From Cardiocondyla obscurior (taxonomy: Eukaryota > Arthropoda > Insecta > Hymenoptera > Formicidae), in the NCBI RefSeq assembly GCF_019399895.1, contig NC_091878.1:1054001-1118000 (forward strand): a stretch of DNA of 64,000 nt, given 5' to 3'. Shown one piece after another: positions 36,520-51,500 of this stretch (position 1 is its first letter; each line of letters begins with the position of its first letter). Below the pieces are notes generated by a model. That model was not told the origin of the DNA, did not search any database, and saw only the letters and a program-made list of their open reading frames with translations. Made by a program: the position numbers and the translations under genes.

Positions 36520-39500
36520 TGTACCTGTATCGGCCGCGCTTGCATGTGTGGCCGCGGCATGTGCGTACTTGAAGGCCTCGTCCTTCGGTCGCGCGCGCGA
36601 CGCATACATCGCACGCACACGCTCGGTACATTGCCGCATTCTGTAAACGTCGCGCTGCACATGCAACGCGAGTCGTCGCCGCGCGCCCGCCATCGCAACG
36701 GCGACGCGTAATCAGCGCTTACGTCATCTTCGTATGCGCCGTGCGTGCGTGAATACACGCGTGGACGCGTGCGTGTGCGTTCTGTGACCATGCGCTTCAT
36801 TGTTCTCCGCATGTCTCCTAGCACGTCCGCCGTTACTACTGGGTGTTACAAAACTGAGCGGAGGTCTTCCAAGCTCGCTTTTTTTTTTTAATGTAAATAC
36901 GTTTGCGCTTGCAATTATTTTAACGGGACTCGGCTGGGTTAATATTAATTATCACCGGAAGCTTTTTGTTTATCGGGCGACAGTTTACGGCATATTGATT
37001 TATATCTCGTTTCTGTGTGAAGCTCCCGATCATCGGAAGTCGGATAATTTTACAAAATTGAGAGAAAATATTGTATTCGTTGAATAATTTGTAGAATTAG
37101 CTTTCGCATCGTGCTTGCACCTGTAAAACATTCTCTTTCCCGCCGTGCCCCCTCCGCTCTCGTTCCGCTTTTCTCGATCTAAATTTAGACGCGGCGTCAG
37201 CGAGTGTGTCAATTAATTCCCGGATTTAAATAGACGCTCGTAAGCATCGCCGAGCCAAGAGTGCATCGTTTCCTCGTGCCGGAAGGTAGGCCTTCGCTTC
37301 GTTCCGGCTGCCTTTGCGGTTTCGCTTTTGCCTCCCATTCGATAACTATTGCGTGCATCGTTCGTGTTCGCTCGCTATGTGTGCGCGGCATCGCGCCGAT
37401 AATGCCGCTCGCATTCGCCTCGCTAGCTCGCCGCTAACATACGGACTCGATCTGTCCACTGACTTGACTGACTGACTGACTGCCGCCTCGAACGCATCAC
37501 CGAGTCGTCAGAAAAGTGGACCACGAAAATTTCTCGCTCCGAAATAAAAATAATGATCGAATTTATATATAATTTTAATTCGATTATCGTAAATTTAATT
37601 CAGTCATTTTTTTTATATCATTAATTTCGTTATTCTTTATTACAATTATTATTTTAAATTAAATTCAAATTAAAGATTGTTAATTTAACACTTTATTCTC
37701 GCAAAATCGATCTTTTCCACCTGCTGAGTTTGCTGAAAATTTTGCGAGCCCTTCGTTAGAAAGTCAATGCGTGCAAAGGCTGGCCTTCTTACATATCGGT
37801 CCATGCTATTTCGGTTGCAAAGGCGATTGCGAGTTACCTGCGAAAAGAAAAGCAAATTTACGTTCTCCTCGCCGCGGCAAAATTGCGCGCGGCGCGCATC
37901 TCGAAGGTCGAAACTATTGTCGCTGTCGTTTCAAGTACGACATTAGTAATGCAAACGGTTAATGCGCCGACCGCGGCGATTAGCAAACACCATTAATACT
38001 CGACGGACGGGTTTAATATTTGCGCGTAAATAGGGTAACCGTTCCAATCTTGGCGAAGGGCTAAAAGCGGCCGTTTTCGTGCGGACGGACGTTTAACGTC
38101 TCAAAAGATTCGTAATGCGAGAAAAGGCAAAGGAAAACGAGTTAAAATCGGTATTCAGTTTTGGTTATTAATTTCTAATTATTACATATAAATTTTTATA
38201 TTTTCATATTTTTATATTGTCATTTTGTAACCGCGCAATTATTATCGCATCGTATAATTTTTACTAATAATTCTCGGCGGCGTTTTCTTCATTGAAATCT
38301 GAGCAAAGGTTGCCAGTTAAACAAAGAGGGCTACGGCCATTCTGCCGGTAGTACACGTGCGCCGCATAGTTCGCAACGTGTGCACGCGATGGGATAAGTG
38401 CATACGGTTAAAATCGATGCGGCGATATAATCCGCGTTCGCGAAGCTCGGCGCAAAAAGGAGGAAGAGGTACTGTACTTCCGTGAAGGTGATCACGTGTT
38501 TGCGCAAAGGGGCAGTTCTCGGAAACGTTGGTGCGCTGCGAAGGGTTGCGAGCACTCGGCGCTCTTTCCCCTCTTGAACGAGTCGTTTATCGTATCACCC
38601 TCCGTCGCTAGATATCTCGCTCCCCCTCGCGAGATTCCGTCTGGATTTAGCGATATTCGTATCCTCCTTCCCTCTGCAAAATTCCTCTTCTTTTTTTTTT
38701 TCTTTTTTTTCTTCTTTTTTAGAAGCCAAGGGGCAAAATATTATTTTAAATTCTTTTGAACACGAGGCAAGTTTCCCGTAAAATTTCGCAATTTTATTTT
38801 CAAGTGTTTTCCGAGGGAGCAGTGATATTCGGTGAAAAATTTTAGCGATTTTTTATATTGTAATGTTATTTCGATTGAATTTTAACGCGCAGAAAAGCGG
38901 TAAAAATATCGACGCCGTTTTCCGGGGTCAACAGTCCAGCGGCGTTTCGCGCGGTATCGCGCTCGCGAGAGGATATTATTTATCTTCGTTCCGGTTGCAG
39001 CTTTTATGATTTTATACGCCGACCCCGAGGAATCGGAATATCTAATTCAGTGCCGGACATTCAAATGAGCCGGATATTGCCTTGCCGCCTTAGTCTAGTG
39101 CTCGAGAAAAGGCGGTGTAAAGTTTATCGAGTGGCATATCGGGAACGACCGGCTTATCGGGCGGCCTCTCGTCGCGCTCGCCAATATCTTTGACGGCGAC
39201 GACAGTTGCACAATCGCGGTGGAGGCGCGGCAGGGAAAGGGCCGCGATTTTCCTCCACCGAGTCAATTCGCTGTTCCATTCAATGCCCCCATTTCTCTCT
39301 CTCTCTCTCTCTTTCTCTCTTGCTATCTATCCGTTGCAGGCCGACGCAACGGTACTCACCGCGACGCGCCGCATACGATACGATGCACCGACGACCAACG
39401 ATAACGCACTGTCGCGTCGCCGCTCGCAACCTTGAAAGAATCTCGGCACACATCGATCCGCAAAGCGAAACAATAAATTTCTACAGCGACCGGCCGCCAC

Positions 39501-42500
39501 GAGTTTCGATTTAAATTGAGCTCAATCGAATTCGTCGAATTAAGAACCGAGCTAAATTTAAACGTGTGCGTAACGCGGAAATTTGCATCGCGCTTAAATT
39601 TATATTTTAACCCGCGATATATTCCGCGTCTTCGCGGATATTTAGTCTGAGATTTCTTCGTATCTCTTCAATCTGCTTCTCAGGGCGAGGGTCATTTCAA
39701 TTTAAGGAACGGTCCACCCGATCGCCTCGACTTGCCGCGGAAATCCTTTTTCATATTTTCCGAAATAGCCCCTTTTCATTTTACGACTGCAGTAACGCTC
39801 GGTTTTACGCTGCCTGAAAATCCTTTCTACGCGGCGATCGCAATTTTCTCTGTCGCCGATCGGTGGGCAGGGCGACGATTTTTTCCGCTTCGCGACCACG
39901 AAGGGGTGAACATCCTCCTCTCTCGCCCTCTTCGAGGCTGTTCGCCTCCCCCGGTACCGCCAGCCGTTAAAGCCGATGTGGCGTTCGGAGTATTGACCCG
40001 TTTATTTGCCGCCTTCCGACGCGCTGCCTTCGATGTCATCTCTACGACACCGAACTCGGTCATTTCTCTCAGACGTAACCTCTTCTCTCGATTATCCTCG
40101 TCGGAACAAATCGCTCGTCTCACCGCTCGCCGCGGCGCAAATGTAAATATAAATTTCAAATGCCGGCCTTATCGGCCGTGCTTCTTTTTTTTTTTTTTGA
40201 ATTAAAATCAGATTCGACCGAGGCGGAATCCACGCTCTCTCGGTTTCGAAATAAACGACGGAGAATCCCGAGGTTTCTATATATACTTGAAGCGAGAATC
40301 TGGTAGCGCGGTACGTGCGCGGCCGGCTTTAAAAATGAGCCGCGAAAACATCCCGTGGACGCGAAACGAGAGAGAAATGACCGCGTTCCTCGCGCTGAAA
40401 GTGCAGCGCGGGAGCGCGCAAACTTGCACATCCGCGTGGAATTCATCTGTGCGACGCGCGAAAATCGATGGGCACCAGCCGCTTATCTTCCTCCGCTCAC
40501 TAGCCACCCCGATGGGGTACTCTCACTTCTCCCTTCCACCGCGCGTTGGGCTAGGTTAGGCTGTGTATCCTCTCGCCAACGTTGCTGGATGCTGCTACCG
40601 TTAGCGGTCCACGCGTCGTCATAATTATCGCCTTAATGACCGGCGATTAGGATACTTCCAGGAAGCGTCTTAATGCAGTTTTAATTCAATTAGGTGACAG
40701 TCACGCCCGGAATTACCTCGTTGCTTTCTATTGTCACGTAATTAAAGAAAAAGAAAAGAAAAAAAAAAAAAAAGAAATAAAAAGAAAAATAAATTTACAT
40801 ACTTGTTAAGATGATTATTTATTAATGTAAATTTTCTGACGGCTGAAACGCGAGGCTTTAGAGAAAATCGTGGAAAATGCACTTTGTGATACACAAAGCC
40901 TTTTGATAGACGAACGGGAGAAACTTGAGAGGGCAGAGGGCATGCGATAAAAAATTAGAAGGCCACCTATATCTTCAGTTCTTTGTTGTGCTATACGTGG
41001 GCGCCTTTGGCAGGCAAAGTTTCGCCCTCGGCAGGCCCGCAGAATATTTTGCCCTACGACGACGTAGGGCGAGGAGAATGAGGCTGTCTGGAGAAGGACG
41101 AGAAAAAAAAAAAGGAAAAAGAACCGGGCCTTGATTCGCCGTTTCGAGTTAAATCAGGACTCGATTCTCTTTCCTTATCTCACCTCTTTTAAGACAAAAG
41201 GGATTTAATTGGGAATGTACAAAAATATTCGAAGGAAAGTGTTTTTAAAATCAAAACGTAACCGGGGGAATAATTTCTCAGCGTCGATGCGAAAAGTCAA
41301 CGCGAAACTAAATTAGGTTGTTTGTCAAACTGTCGAAAAATTGGCAAAGTGTCTGAGACAAAATCTACAAGATAGGAGCTTGAAAAATATTAAAGAAAAA
41401 GTGTGACACGAGACGAGTATTTTATCGAATTAAATCAGGAAATCGATAGCAATATCGGAACTTCAATATTCCCTCCCCGTTTACGTTTTAATATTTATAT
41501 TAACATATTACATTTCGGCAATATCAAAAAGTAATATTGGAAACTTCAATATTTGTTCGTTTACATTTGAAAAAGAAATATGATGAAGCTTAAGGTAGAA
41601 GATTAGAACTTGAGGTAGAAATAAATCGAGAATGCGATAATTAGGGATTAAAATAAACGTTATATCTAAAAGGATATAAAAGGCTCTCGGAAAGCTGGCT
41701 AACTTTTTGCTTTCGTGTTATCTAAATTCTCCGTTTCCCTTCCGAATCGTAACAGATTAAGATAATAATTTGCCAAAATTAAATTAAAGAGGCATGAGAA
41801 ATAAAACGTGAAGCACCCGTAATGTAAATTACGAACGTTAAGAGTATTAATAAAAATATCGTACCAAGTTTCACGCAAAGTTATTTATTGTTATTTAATA
41901 AAATTATAATATATAGGAACGGAATGTTAATTATTTTAAAAACAATATAAATGTAACATTACCAAAAAAAAAAAGAAAAAGAAATTAATCAAGAGGCGCT
42001 ATAGGTGTGTAAATTACGACGCGAATCGAGATCAATGTTGTACCGATGGGGAGGATCCGGTGATTTCAAAGAGCAGACTATCTCGCGTTTCGTTCGCCCC
42101 AGGTGCAGGCTCTGGGATATTTTTTGAAAGGTACAAAGGGAATCTGATCGACCATGTGAATTTGCCTTCGAGCCGAGATCGGTTTAGAGGGATTCCGATC
42201 GGGAGAAAGCCCGGGAACGGGCGGCGGTTGGCGGGGGCGAAGGGGGGGAACGAAAAAGGTGGAAGCCAACAAAAACTTAACTAGTGGTCCACTTCGTGAA
42301 AGGAACCATTCGAAAAGATCGCGCCGCCCGACGGTTGTTGCGCCGCCGGAAGAGCGCCGTGAAAACCCCATTGTAAAGAGGAAAAGAGACCAAGATGGGA
42401 AATGCGTGTTGAGGGCGCGTTTTCCGACGGGGAAAGCTAAATCGATCGCGCACCTGCTTGCTGCCGCATTTCCTTTCCGCCTTGCTGTAACTCCACACAT

Positions 42501-45500
42501 TTCGACGGACCGTGAGTTTTTGAAAGCGTGTTCGGAAAGTAGAAATTAAAATGAAAAAGATAGGTACTCCATATTAAAGATGAAAATATTTTACGTATTA
42601 CGAAAGATCGAATTGAGATGTTTCACAGAGAGGAGATATTTTAGGGAGAAAGAAAACGAGATAATAAATTAAAAAAAAAAAAAAAAAAAAAGCGACATGA
42701 AAAAATGGTAATGGATCGAAATTTCGATACATCCTCTCTCGCGCGGCAAGGGCGGGCTGGAAGATCCACGTACGCAGGTTTCGTAAGCGCGCGACGCCGA
42801 GGTGTATCATCCTCCAGCTGGTAAACAGCTGCCCACATCCTGTCTCGGGCGCTTCCTGCGTCCCGCTCTCACCTTCGCCTTTCTTCCTCCTGTCCTCTCC
42901 CGTTCTCTTCCTTCCTCCCTCTGGCACTCCTCGCCGTTGCCGACCGCGAGATGCCATACGGGCCCAGAGAGAGTGGGACCAAGATGGTGGACAGGTGCAT
43001 CCTCGACTTGCTTGCGCTCCGGACGCGCTCGTGGCACGCGTCCTCGCTCTTTCTTTCCCTTCCTTCCTTCCATCAGGCTCCTCGAGCACTATGAAACATT
43101 TTATAGCTGCGCGTGTAAGAAGCCCTACATAAACAGAGAAAAAAAAAAGGCGTTCTTAAATTAAGAAACTGAGATTTTTATATAAGTGACAGAATAATCG
43201 CGTTAATTTGGAAATATAAATTTCAATTTGAAACAAATCTTTTGTAATTTAAAAAGAATACATTTTATTCTTTTATTTTATATATATTGAAGTTTATTTA
43301 TAGGATAAAAGAATAAGACAGAATAAAAATTAATATATTCGAATTAATGCAATTATTGTTTTACTTATATACGAGATTTACATTCTCAGTTTAAGGATAC
43401 TTACTTCCTGCGTATGTTAGAATGATAAACGACTGTTTGATAAGCAAATTATTCCGATACATCGAGCTGCTGCAAAAAAAAAAAAAAGATATGTTCTTTG
43501 AGCCTCGATTACATTATTCAAGAAGGAAAGTGAGAAATGTACGGGATAGAGAAAATATTTATTTAGTTTCGGTTATTTAGGTTTCTCGCGAGGTCCAGCC
43601 GTTTATCTCGGTTTTCCACTCGCTTCCTTTTACTTGTACGCGAAAAAGTGTTTTGCTGCGCGGCGCCTTCCGCGTGAAATTATTCGAGACAACAAAAATT
43701 TGCATAGCTCCATTAGAAATGCACCGGGGATATTCAGGGTGCCGTGCGATTTATCTTTCAATCGATAGACACGGCGCGCCGCGTTTAATCGACAACGACG
43801 ACGATTAAAAAAAAAACTTTTATCGCTCTTACGAGCGTATCGTCGTAGACGATCCTCGTCCGCGCGATCGAAATACGTTTAATTTATGCCGCGGTATCGT
43901 AAAAGGTGCGCGCGGTTCACCTGCCAGCGTGGTAAACACTCGAATCGTCCGCGCAAAGTCCGGGCAAGAGAGACGTGACAAAGAAACTCGCCGCTTCTGG
44001 GACATTTGCTACGCGAGGCTCAAAAGATCGGAAAATAATTGTTCGCGCCGTTTTGCGAACGCGACCCGATGACGGCGACGCGCTAAAACTCGATTATGGA
44101 AATTGCTCCGTAATTGCGTTACGCCCAAGGTTGTTTATAAGCTCCGTTTCGAACGACGCGAGAAGACCGACAAGAAGAACGATTAAAGTCGACGGAGAAT
44201 AATGTGCAAGCAATAAACAACGAAATTGAACAGGTGTGTGTGTGTCCGCGCGCTTATGACTGTGTCCCTGCGTGCTCGCGTATTTGCCGGACAACTGCGT
44301 TAATTGCGGAGTGCCCGACACTCGACCACGAGTCGCTTTCATCCGGACTTCGCGAAAACGATTCCGCGGCTCGGTGTACCCACGTTACCCATTAACGGAT
44401 GCGACGCACGCACAAACGTATCGATCACCTGTTTACGGCGGGCCCTTTCTTTCCTTAAGTCACCGAAAGACGCCACCAGTTGCACAGGAAACATGCACGT
44501 GCAAGAGACACATCCGCGACTGCAGCCGCGAAACGTAACGGTTCTCCTTTCTTTCTTTTTTTTCTTTCTTTCTTTCTTTCTTTTTTTTTCTTTTCCGGAA
44601 TATGATGCGAGATACTTCGGCCTCTCGCTATTGTTCGTTATCGCAAATGGAGTCCGACGTTTAACGGAATATTCAATTTTCCAATCGATGTTCTTGCAGC
44701 GTACAAGTGGACGTCATATTCGCGAGCGTACGTTTCGTTTTTGAAGTATAACGAGCGAGTAGGAAATATATTATTCAGAGCGGGCTCGGTTAATTTTAAA
44801 GACACTTGACTTCGCGATGTTACGAGCCGAGGCGAACGTTTGTGACGGGGATTTACTTATTCACGACGTCTCGGTAATGGAGGTTGCACAGCGAGGTAAT
44901 TGCAATTCGCTTGATTCGGCATTTATCTGAATATAATAATCAAAGGAATTATTTTGAAATATTCCCGAGACGTACACTGAGGGAATAATATAGTCGCTCT
45001 TGGACTCAGTCATAATTTTATAATTCATAATCCTCGTAATTTTAATACAAAATGATTATCAATCGCTTATTTTATGATTATGATTTTCTGAAGAAACACC
45101 CGATAACGTCATAAACTTTCTAGACATGTCACGAAGTTATAATTGAGCTGAAATGTAACTATATTCTTTCCTCGGTGTAATACAGTTGCGACGATTATGA
45201 AATAGCGGCGATCAAGGTAACAATTAAGAATCGCACGACGAGTAATATGGAAATTAAACGACATAATAATGACAGTTATATAAATCTTGTAACTGCAATC
45301 CCCGTTAATAGCCGAGATCGCCGAGGGTCGATGGCGGCGGTAAGTTTTCGAGGTAATTAAGCGAGGTGAAGAGCCGCTTGCTCTCTCCAAGCCCCGGCCG
45401 TCGCGATGCTATCAAGCGTTTAGCGATACGTAATATTATCATCTTCCCCGATCTTTCTCGGCGGTATATAACGCTACGCGTGCATAATGCAATACAAATG

Positions 45501-48500
45501 CGGACGTACGATTTTCCGCATTGGTGCTTCGCGGCCGCCTTCACGAAATCGGGCAGTTGCGGAATTTTATCGTCGTTGACTGTCGTGCACCGAAACTGTT
45601 TCTCGAAAAGGTCTCAAGAATCGCAATTATAATATTATTATATTATATATATTTTATATATATACATATATATATATTTTTTTTTTTTGTAGTAATATGA
45701 ATTTATAAGAAGTAACGTGTGCACTCGTCGAGGGTAAAAGCTTTGAAAAAGCATATTTGCTGAATAATTTAACTAATAGCTTTTAATTTATTTCTCGTTA
45801 CCCGATGTTTTCCTTCGTTGCCAAGCGGCCGAGATAACTCGGGCTTATTCGATCAGCTTAAGATTAACGAGATTACGAAAGAGAACGGCCGAAGAGCCTC
45901 GTACCTATCGACGGACACCTTGTCCGGCAAGATTTAGCGCGCCGTGCCGGCACACACCTGCGCGCTTGGCGCGTGCTACGCGGAGATGCATCTGTCGCCG
46001 CACCCGGGTGCATGTGCATCGCAGTCATTTTATTTTTAAACGCACAAACAATAATATTGGCTTGGCAATATTGATCTTCGAACTCGGAGATTGGTTATAT
46101 GAAGCTCCTTGACGGAAATATTAATTTTGATTTTAATACAAATATCGACGTGACGCTTTTCAGACAGTTACGTGCTACAGATAAATGTTTATTTTATATA
46201 TGTATATATATTTTTTTATTTTCTTTTTTTATTTTTTATTTATCGGGAAAATTGATTTATCGAGAGACCTTCCGAAATCGGTGCACCTAAGTCAATGTCT
46301 GTAATTAACTGTGCGGAAAGCTCAGCCTTCGGCGTCGCGAAGATAATTCCTATCCGCGAATTCGCGGCCTTGCCTAAGTAGACCAAGCACATACGCGGAC
46401 TTCCCTTATCACTTCGTACGCTATCTCGTATATTCATTTTTATTTTTTGCCCCCTTCTTCCCCCCTCCGACGTTTCTAAATTTACATCGAGAAGGCCGGA
46501 GATAGCGTCGCGATTTCGGGTCGCTTGCTCGTTCGCGAGAATTAGTTCGCGCAGTCCGTTATGCAACCGCGCTCGCGAGGCTTTGCATCCATCCATTGTC
46601 CATCACGCCGCTCGACTCGACTCGAGTCGGCGGTTCTTTTGCCGGGATAGTGGGAGGTACCGTTGCACACCGCCGTATGCGCAGCAGGAGGAAAGAGAGA
46701 GAGAGACCGAGACCAGCAATCTCTCCAGCCGCGGTAACACGACAATGCCGCGCCATTGCGAAAGTCCCGCCGGACCCCTCCCCCTCCCGCCCGTTTCTCT
46801 CGTCGTCTCTCCCCGTTGCAATTTGCAACGTGCACGTGCGGTCTTAGATACCGCCGCGCTCTAATTCGACGCCCGCGGCATTTCAAAGCCAAATTTACTT
46901 GGTACACGTGTATGATTTTAATCCGGCTAGGACGAAAACGTGCGGCACGATTATCTAAGGCGGAGATTTGCCGGTCGCGTTTGTTGAACTCCCAGGTTAG
47001 TCCGGGACGTTGAAGCTTTTGGAGTGATTGTCAGAGGTGAGATTGATGGGATTGAGAGGACTTTTTTTTTTTATTTTTTAATTGACAGCGATACTTGCGG
47101 ACAATAACGACGACGCGAGAGCGCGTTTGAAAAGCGACTTGACGAGGAGAGTGCTCTTTGTTTAATCGAAAACTACCGTTCGATGATTCATTGCAAAACG
47201 GCGAGCGGCGGGAAAACGGCGAGCCTCTCGTCGCTTCCGAAGGTCGATTGTCGCAACCGTTCTGTCGGTTGCAGCTCGAAAATACTCGCGTTGCGAGAAT
47301 GTATGTATGCGCGAGAGAGGGACGATAGGTAGAAAGACACGTTAGTTGAATCGCGCAGCTGGATCCTCCGAATCGTTGCAGGTGCAGGTGCGCCAAGGCA
47401 CCGTGCACACGCTCGCACGTGCTCGCACGGTGACACCGGAGGTGCGCTCCTCCGAGAATTTGCATCGCGGTATGGGCGGGACAGTATTATACAACTCGGC
47501 CAATACTGCGGAATTTTCAGATCCTGAATACTCACGTCTGCGGAGTTAGTAATCTCCTATCATTCGGATAAAAGGAAAAAAAACGATATTTGATTTTCTA
47601 CGTTGCAATCACGTTCATCTTATCTCTGAAAAGATAAACAGAATTTTTAAAAGTTTTTCTCGAAGTCGCTCGACACCCGTCGCGATAAGACTTATCGAAC
47701 GGCTCCCACATTTTCTTAAACGAAGCTTTAAACTTGCTCAATAATTTAATTTTTATTGCAAATAATTATAGAAGACATTACAATTAGCAATACAGTTTTA
47801 CTGACAGATCAAAATGCTTTTTTTTTTTTTCCTTTTGTCCAAGTTGACGAAATCGAGAAACGAGCCAACTTTCTACTTCGATTCCAGAAGCATTAGTTTA
47901 TAGTTCCGTGGCAGTCGTATTGTGTGCGTATTTGTTCGCCGTCACGAGAGATACAGATGCAATTGAGGAGAAAGAGAGACAGAGAGAGAGAGAAAGAGAG
48001 CACTCGTGTTTGCGTGCGTGGGAGTGGGATCGCATCGAGAACGCGATGTGGGTCACTAGGAAATTGTTAGTCGTCGTCGTCTGTTAGTCGCTCCAACAGC
48101 CTTCCTGTGTGCGACCGGCAGCTGGGCGCTACGTGGGCGTCGTAATCCCGCGGTGCAGAGAACTTGGAAAGGATGAATGTCGGGATCTACCACCCCATAT
48201 GTTGTCTCCTGCGCGCTTTTTACGTCACAACCTTCGTCCTCTTTCTTTCGTCGTTTTTTTTTCTTTTTTTTTGTTCTTTTTTTTTCAGTGCGTCGTCGTT
48301 CTGTTTTTCGACAAACTGTTTGACGAGCTTAACATCGATTTTCTAAATAAACATATAAAAAATTATTACGGCACAGTTTTGATTTAATTGCCATTAACGT
48401 CACGTATTTTTGCAACTAAAGTAAGTCACGAACTTTAATTTCAACTTCGGAAGCAAAAGTCACTTGAATTCAGCTCAAGAAAGCGGTCGGTTTGTAGTCC

Positions 48501-51500
48501 CTTTAAACTTTGAGTCTGAAACTTGCTTTTTTTAGCTCAGTTGGGTAAAGAGTTTATCGTTAGAAAGTAATACGCTGCGAGTGAAATGCCCTGGATAAAA
48601 TAAGAGAGTTGACATGACGTTAGTTAAAGACGGCTATGACGTTCATAAAAATTTTTCTATTACAAATTTTCCACTAGAACAAACTTCCCTGTAGGCGATT
48701 GTAATAAGTCGGCCTTTCGCTACTCGAGAAATTAAACTAATAAACGTTCTCATGTATTAGATACGAATATGTTTGAACGGTTTGTCTGGAAAAGCGCGCC
48801 GCGCCGCGAGAGATTCATGCGTGACGCGTCGTGCGATCGTAGACAATTTATGCCGGCCGCGGGAGAGAGGTGGAAAAGACCTTTTGTTCAGCGGGTCGTC
48901 GACAATGGCCGCGCGTGGATGTCGAAACTCTCGCCCCGGCACGAAACTACCACGTCGTAGAACGGGAGAGAATAGTACTATCGTGTTGCGTAAGGGCACC
49001 GCCGACGTACGCGACGATATGCACCACCGCCGTTAGGCGGCCGGAGGGAGTCCGTTGCATTGTTACATGGTGAATCTGCATGAGAAAACTTCTGTCACTT
49101 CCAAGGAAAGATGTGAACACCTCAGAATTATAATTGAAACATTTGCAACGTAATTGTAAAGCTAATACGTCGAGGAAAAAAAAAAGAAGAAGTTACTCAA
49201 CGATACTTTATAATATTTTTAACGATAAATATGAGTGAGTTAATTATAAAACTTGACCAAAGTTTGTCGGTCGTTGTTTGAAGAAAATTGCGAGTTAAAT
49301 TTTTTTTTTTTTTTTTTAGTTTTTTTTTAGTTTGATTTTAATGTTTAATGTAACGCAATTTCAAACAACCAAGGTTCTCGTCCATATCTTTTTTATATTT
49401 CTCGTTAAAAATGCGATGGTGTGGTAAGAGCAATTTTTCTAACTAGAGATAAACGCAAGGAATAATGAGGCTAAATGAGTTTTTCAAATTACTTTTGCAA
49501 CATTGAAATTATCTGATAACCGACGGTCGAAGCAAAATTTTTTTTTTTACGATCTATTTCTAATGCTTGTTATTCGCGAGTTCTCCCGCGATAAAGCGCG
49601 TGCTGCGACGTGCGTGACGCGTGTCCAAGTCTCGGTGGAGGTGCGTGTGCCGGCGATCAAGATAACGAAATTGTAATAAGGAAGTCATTAAAAACGATTA
49701 TTCTTCGGGGAGAGGGTTTTTCTTCGTGGGCGAAGAATTTATTCGATACCCGATCGCGTAATCAGATTTCTCGGAACGCTCGCTCTATCTCCGGCGTGTC
49801 GAAATTATTGACGCTGACTTTGCAACTGCACAGAAATGTGGGCCGTTTACAAACCGGTGCACTCAAGTACGAACCGGCAAATGAACGCCGGCGGTGTTGT
49901 AGACATCGAAGGCGCTTAATTTTTGAGATCTCGTTAATAACCTTTAACTTTCTTATTTCGTTTGTATATAATTAATTTATTTCTATTCTATTAAAAAAAA
50001 AAAAAAAGATTTGGATGGAAACTATATTTGGAATTATTGAATGCGGTTATATAGTTGCAACGTAAGAAGTAATATAAATTATTATAGTTTCCGATAACTG
50101 TATCGCAATGTTACATAAATTTTATTAATTAATTTTTTTATTAATAATAAATCTCTACGAATTTTTTTTAGCTTTATCGATTAGCTGATAATACTCGTCG
50201 AGGAAGGGAATCCGCGTCGTGAAATTGTTAGCGGCGGGGGTCGCCTTAACTAACGAATCATACTCGCGATTAATTTATGAGGTGTTAAATGACCGGCAGG
50301 TCGAAGGGTGCATTTTAATGCACCCTTCGTGCAGCGCGACGGCGATGTGACGCGACGCGACGCGACGCGACGGCGTCTCTCGTGCCAGGAAATTCCAAGT
50401 GTTGCACGATAATGAGAAGGCTCCGTCCAAAGATTGTCTTTAACGATATCGCGCCCTGCCGGCACACGTCACGGTGCCCTAACGACTCCATTCGCACCCT
50501 TCTCCCTTGATCGCGGCCGCATTTCGCGATCTGGCGTTTGTTATGGCACACTTTCGCCACGCAAAATCGCAATCTGGGCTACCGTCGTTGAAGCTCGCTT
50601 CCATTTTAACGTTACGCTATACAGAGCGTAACCGAGCAAGGAAATCAACTTCGGGCGGGCGGTTCGACGTGGAGTGGAAAGAAAAGGGTACTATCGAACC
50701 GATCGATCTAAATATACCGATTAAATAAAGAAAAATAAAATCATAAATGTATTTCAAGAAATATTTCTTCTATAATTACAATATTTTTTTTTTTTTTTTT
50801 TTAAAGGTGTATGTATAATAATTCTTGAATAATTTAAAATTTATTTACTTGCCATAAAAAAGCTGTTTAGAAATATGAAACAAAATTTAATTTATTCAGT
50901 CGATTAATTGTTGATGATCATTGCCGATGGCATCTCTCTCTCTTCTTCTTTTTTTTTTTTTTACTTCATCGACTATCATGCACGATTATTTCGCAAGGAG
51001 CAAACGAGTCACTGACATTTCTCCTTCTGTTCGACTCGACGCACGCAGGAGTGACTCATTGCCGAAGACAACGAACCCCGAAAGGAAACGAAGCGAGTGA
51101 ATGAAGCGATGAATGGACCTTTTTGTGAATGAATTTACTACCGCGTTGCTCTTTAATGTAGTCACGAGGATGACGGCAACGATGACGACAACGACGACGG
51201 TGATTCTTTTTCTCCTCGTTTTTATTACTTTCGTTAAATCCCCGTTTATTTCCCGATACGTTATAAATTTCACATTGAAAAGCGATCCCTATTAATAAGC
51301 CTGTTCGTTGCCATTCATCTGCTTCTCTTTAAAAAAAAAAATTAATTCGAGATGCTTAAAAAATTTAATTATCTCGTATCGGAACACGTCTGGAATTATA
51401 GAATAAATAAGTAGGTATGCTTTTTGCGACTCCGTGTGTCTAGGAAAAAATTAAAAAAAAAAGAAGAAAAAAAGAAAGCGTAGGCATTTACATTTTAAAA

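Noticed and set aside
48532..48550. TAGCTCAGTTGGGTAAAG resembling a tRNA A box
   Set aside because: No B box (GGTTCGANTCC) or cloverleaf-forming arms follow within 90 bases.
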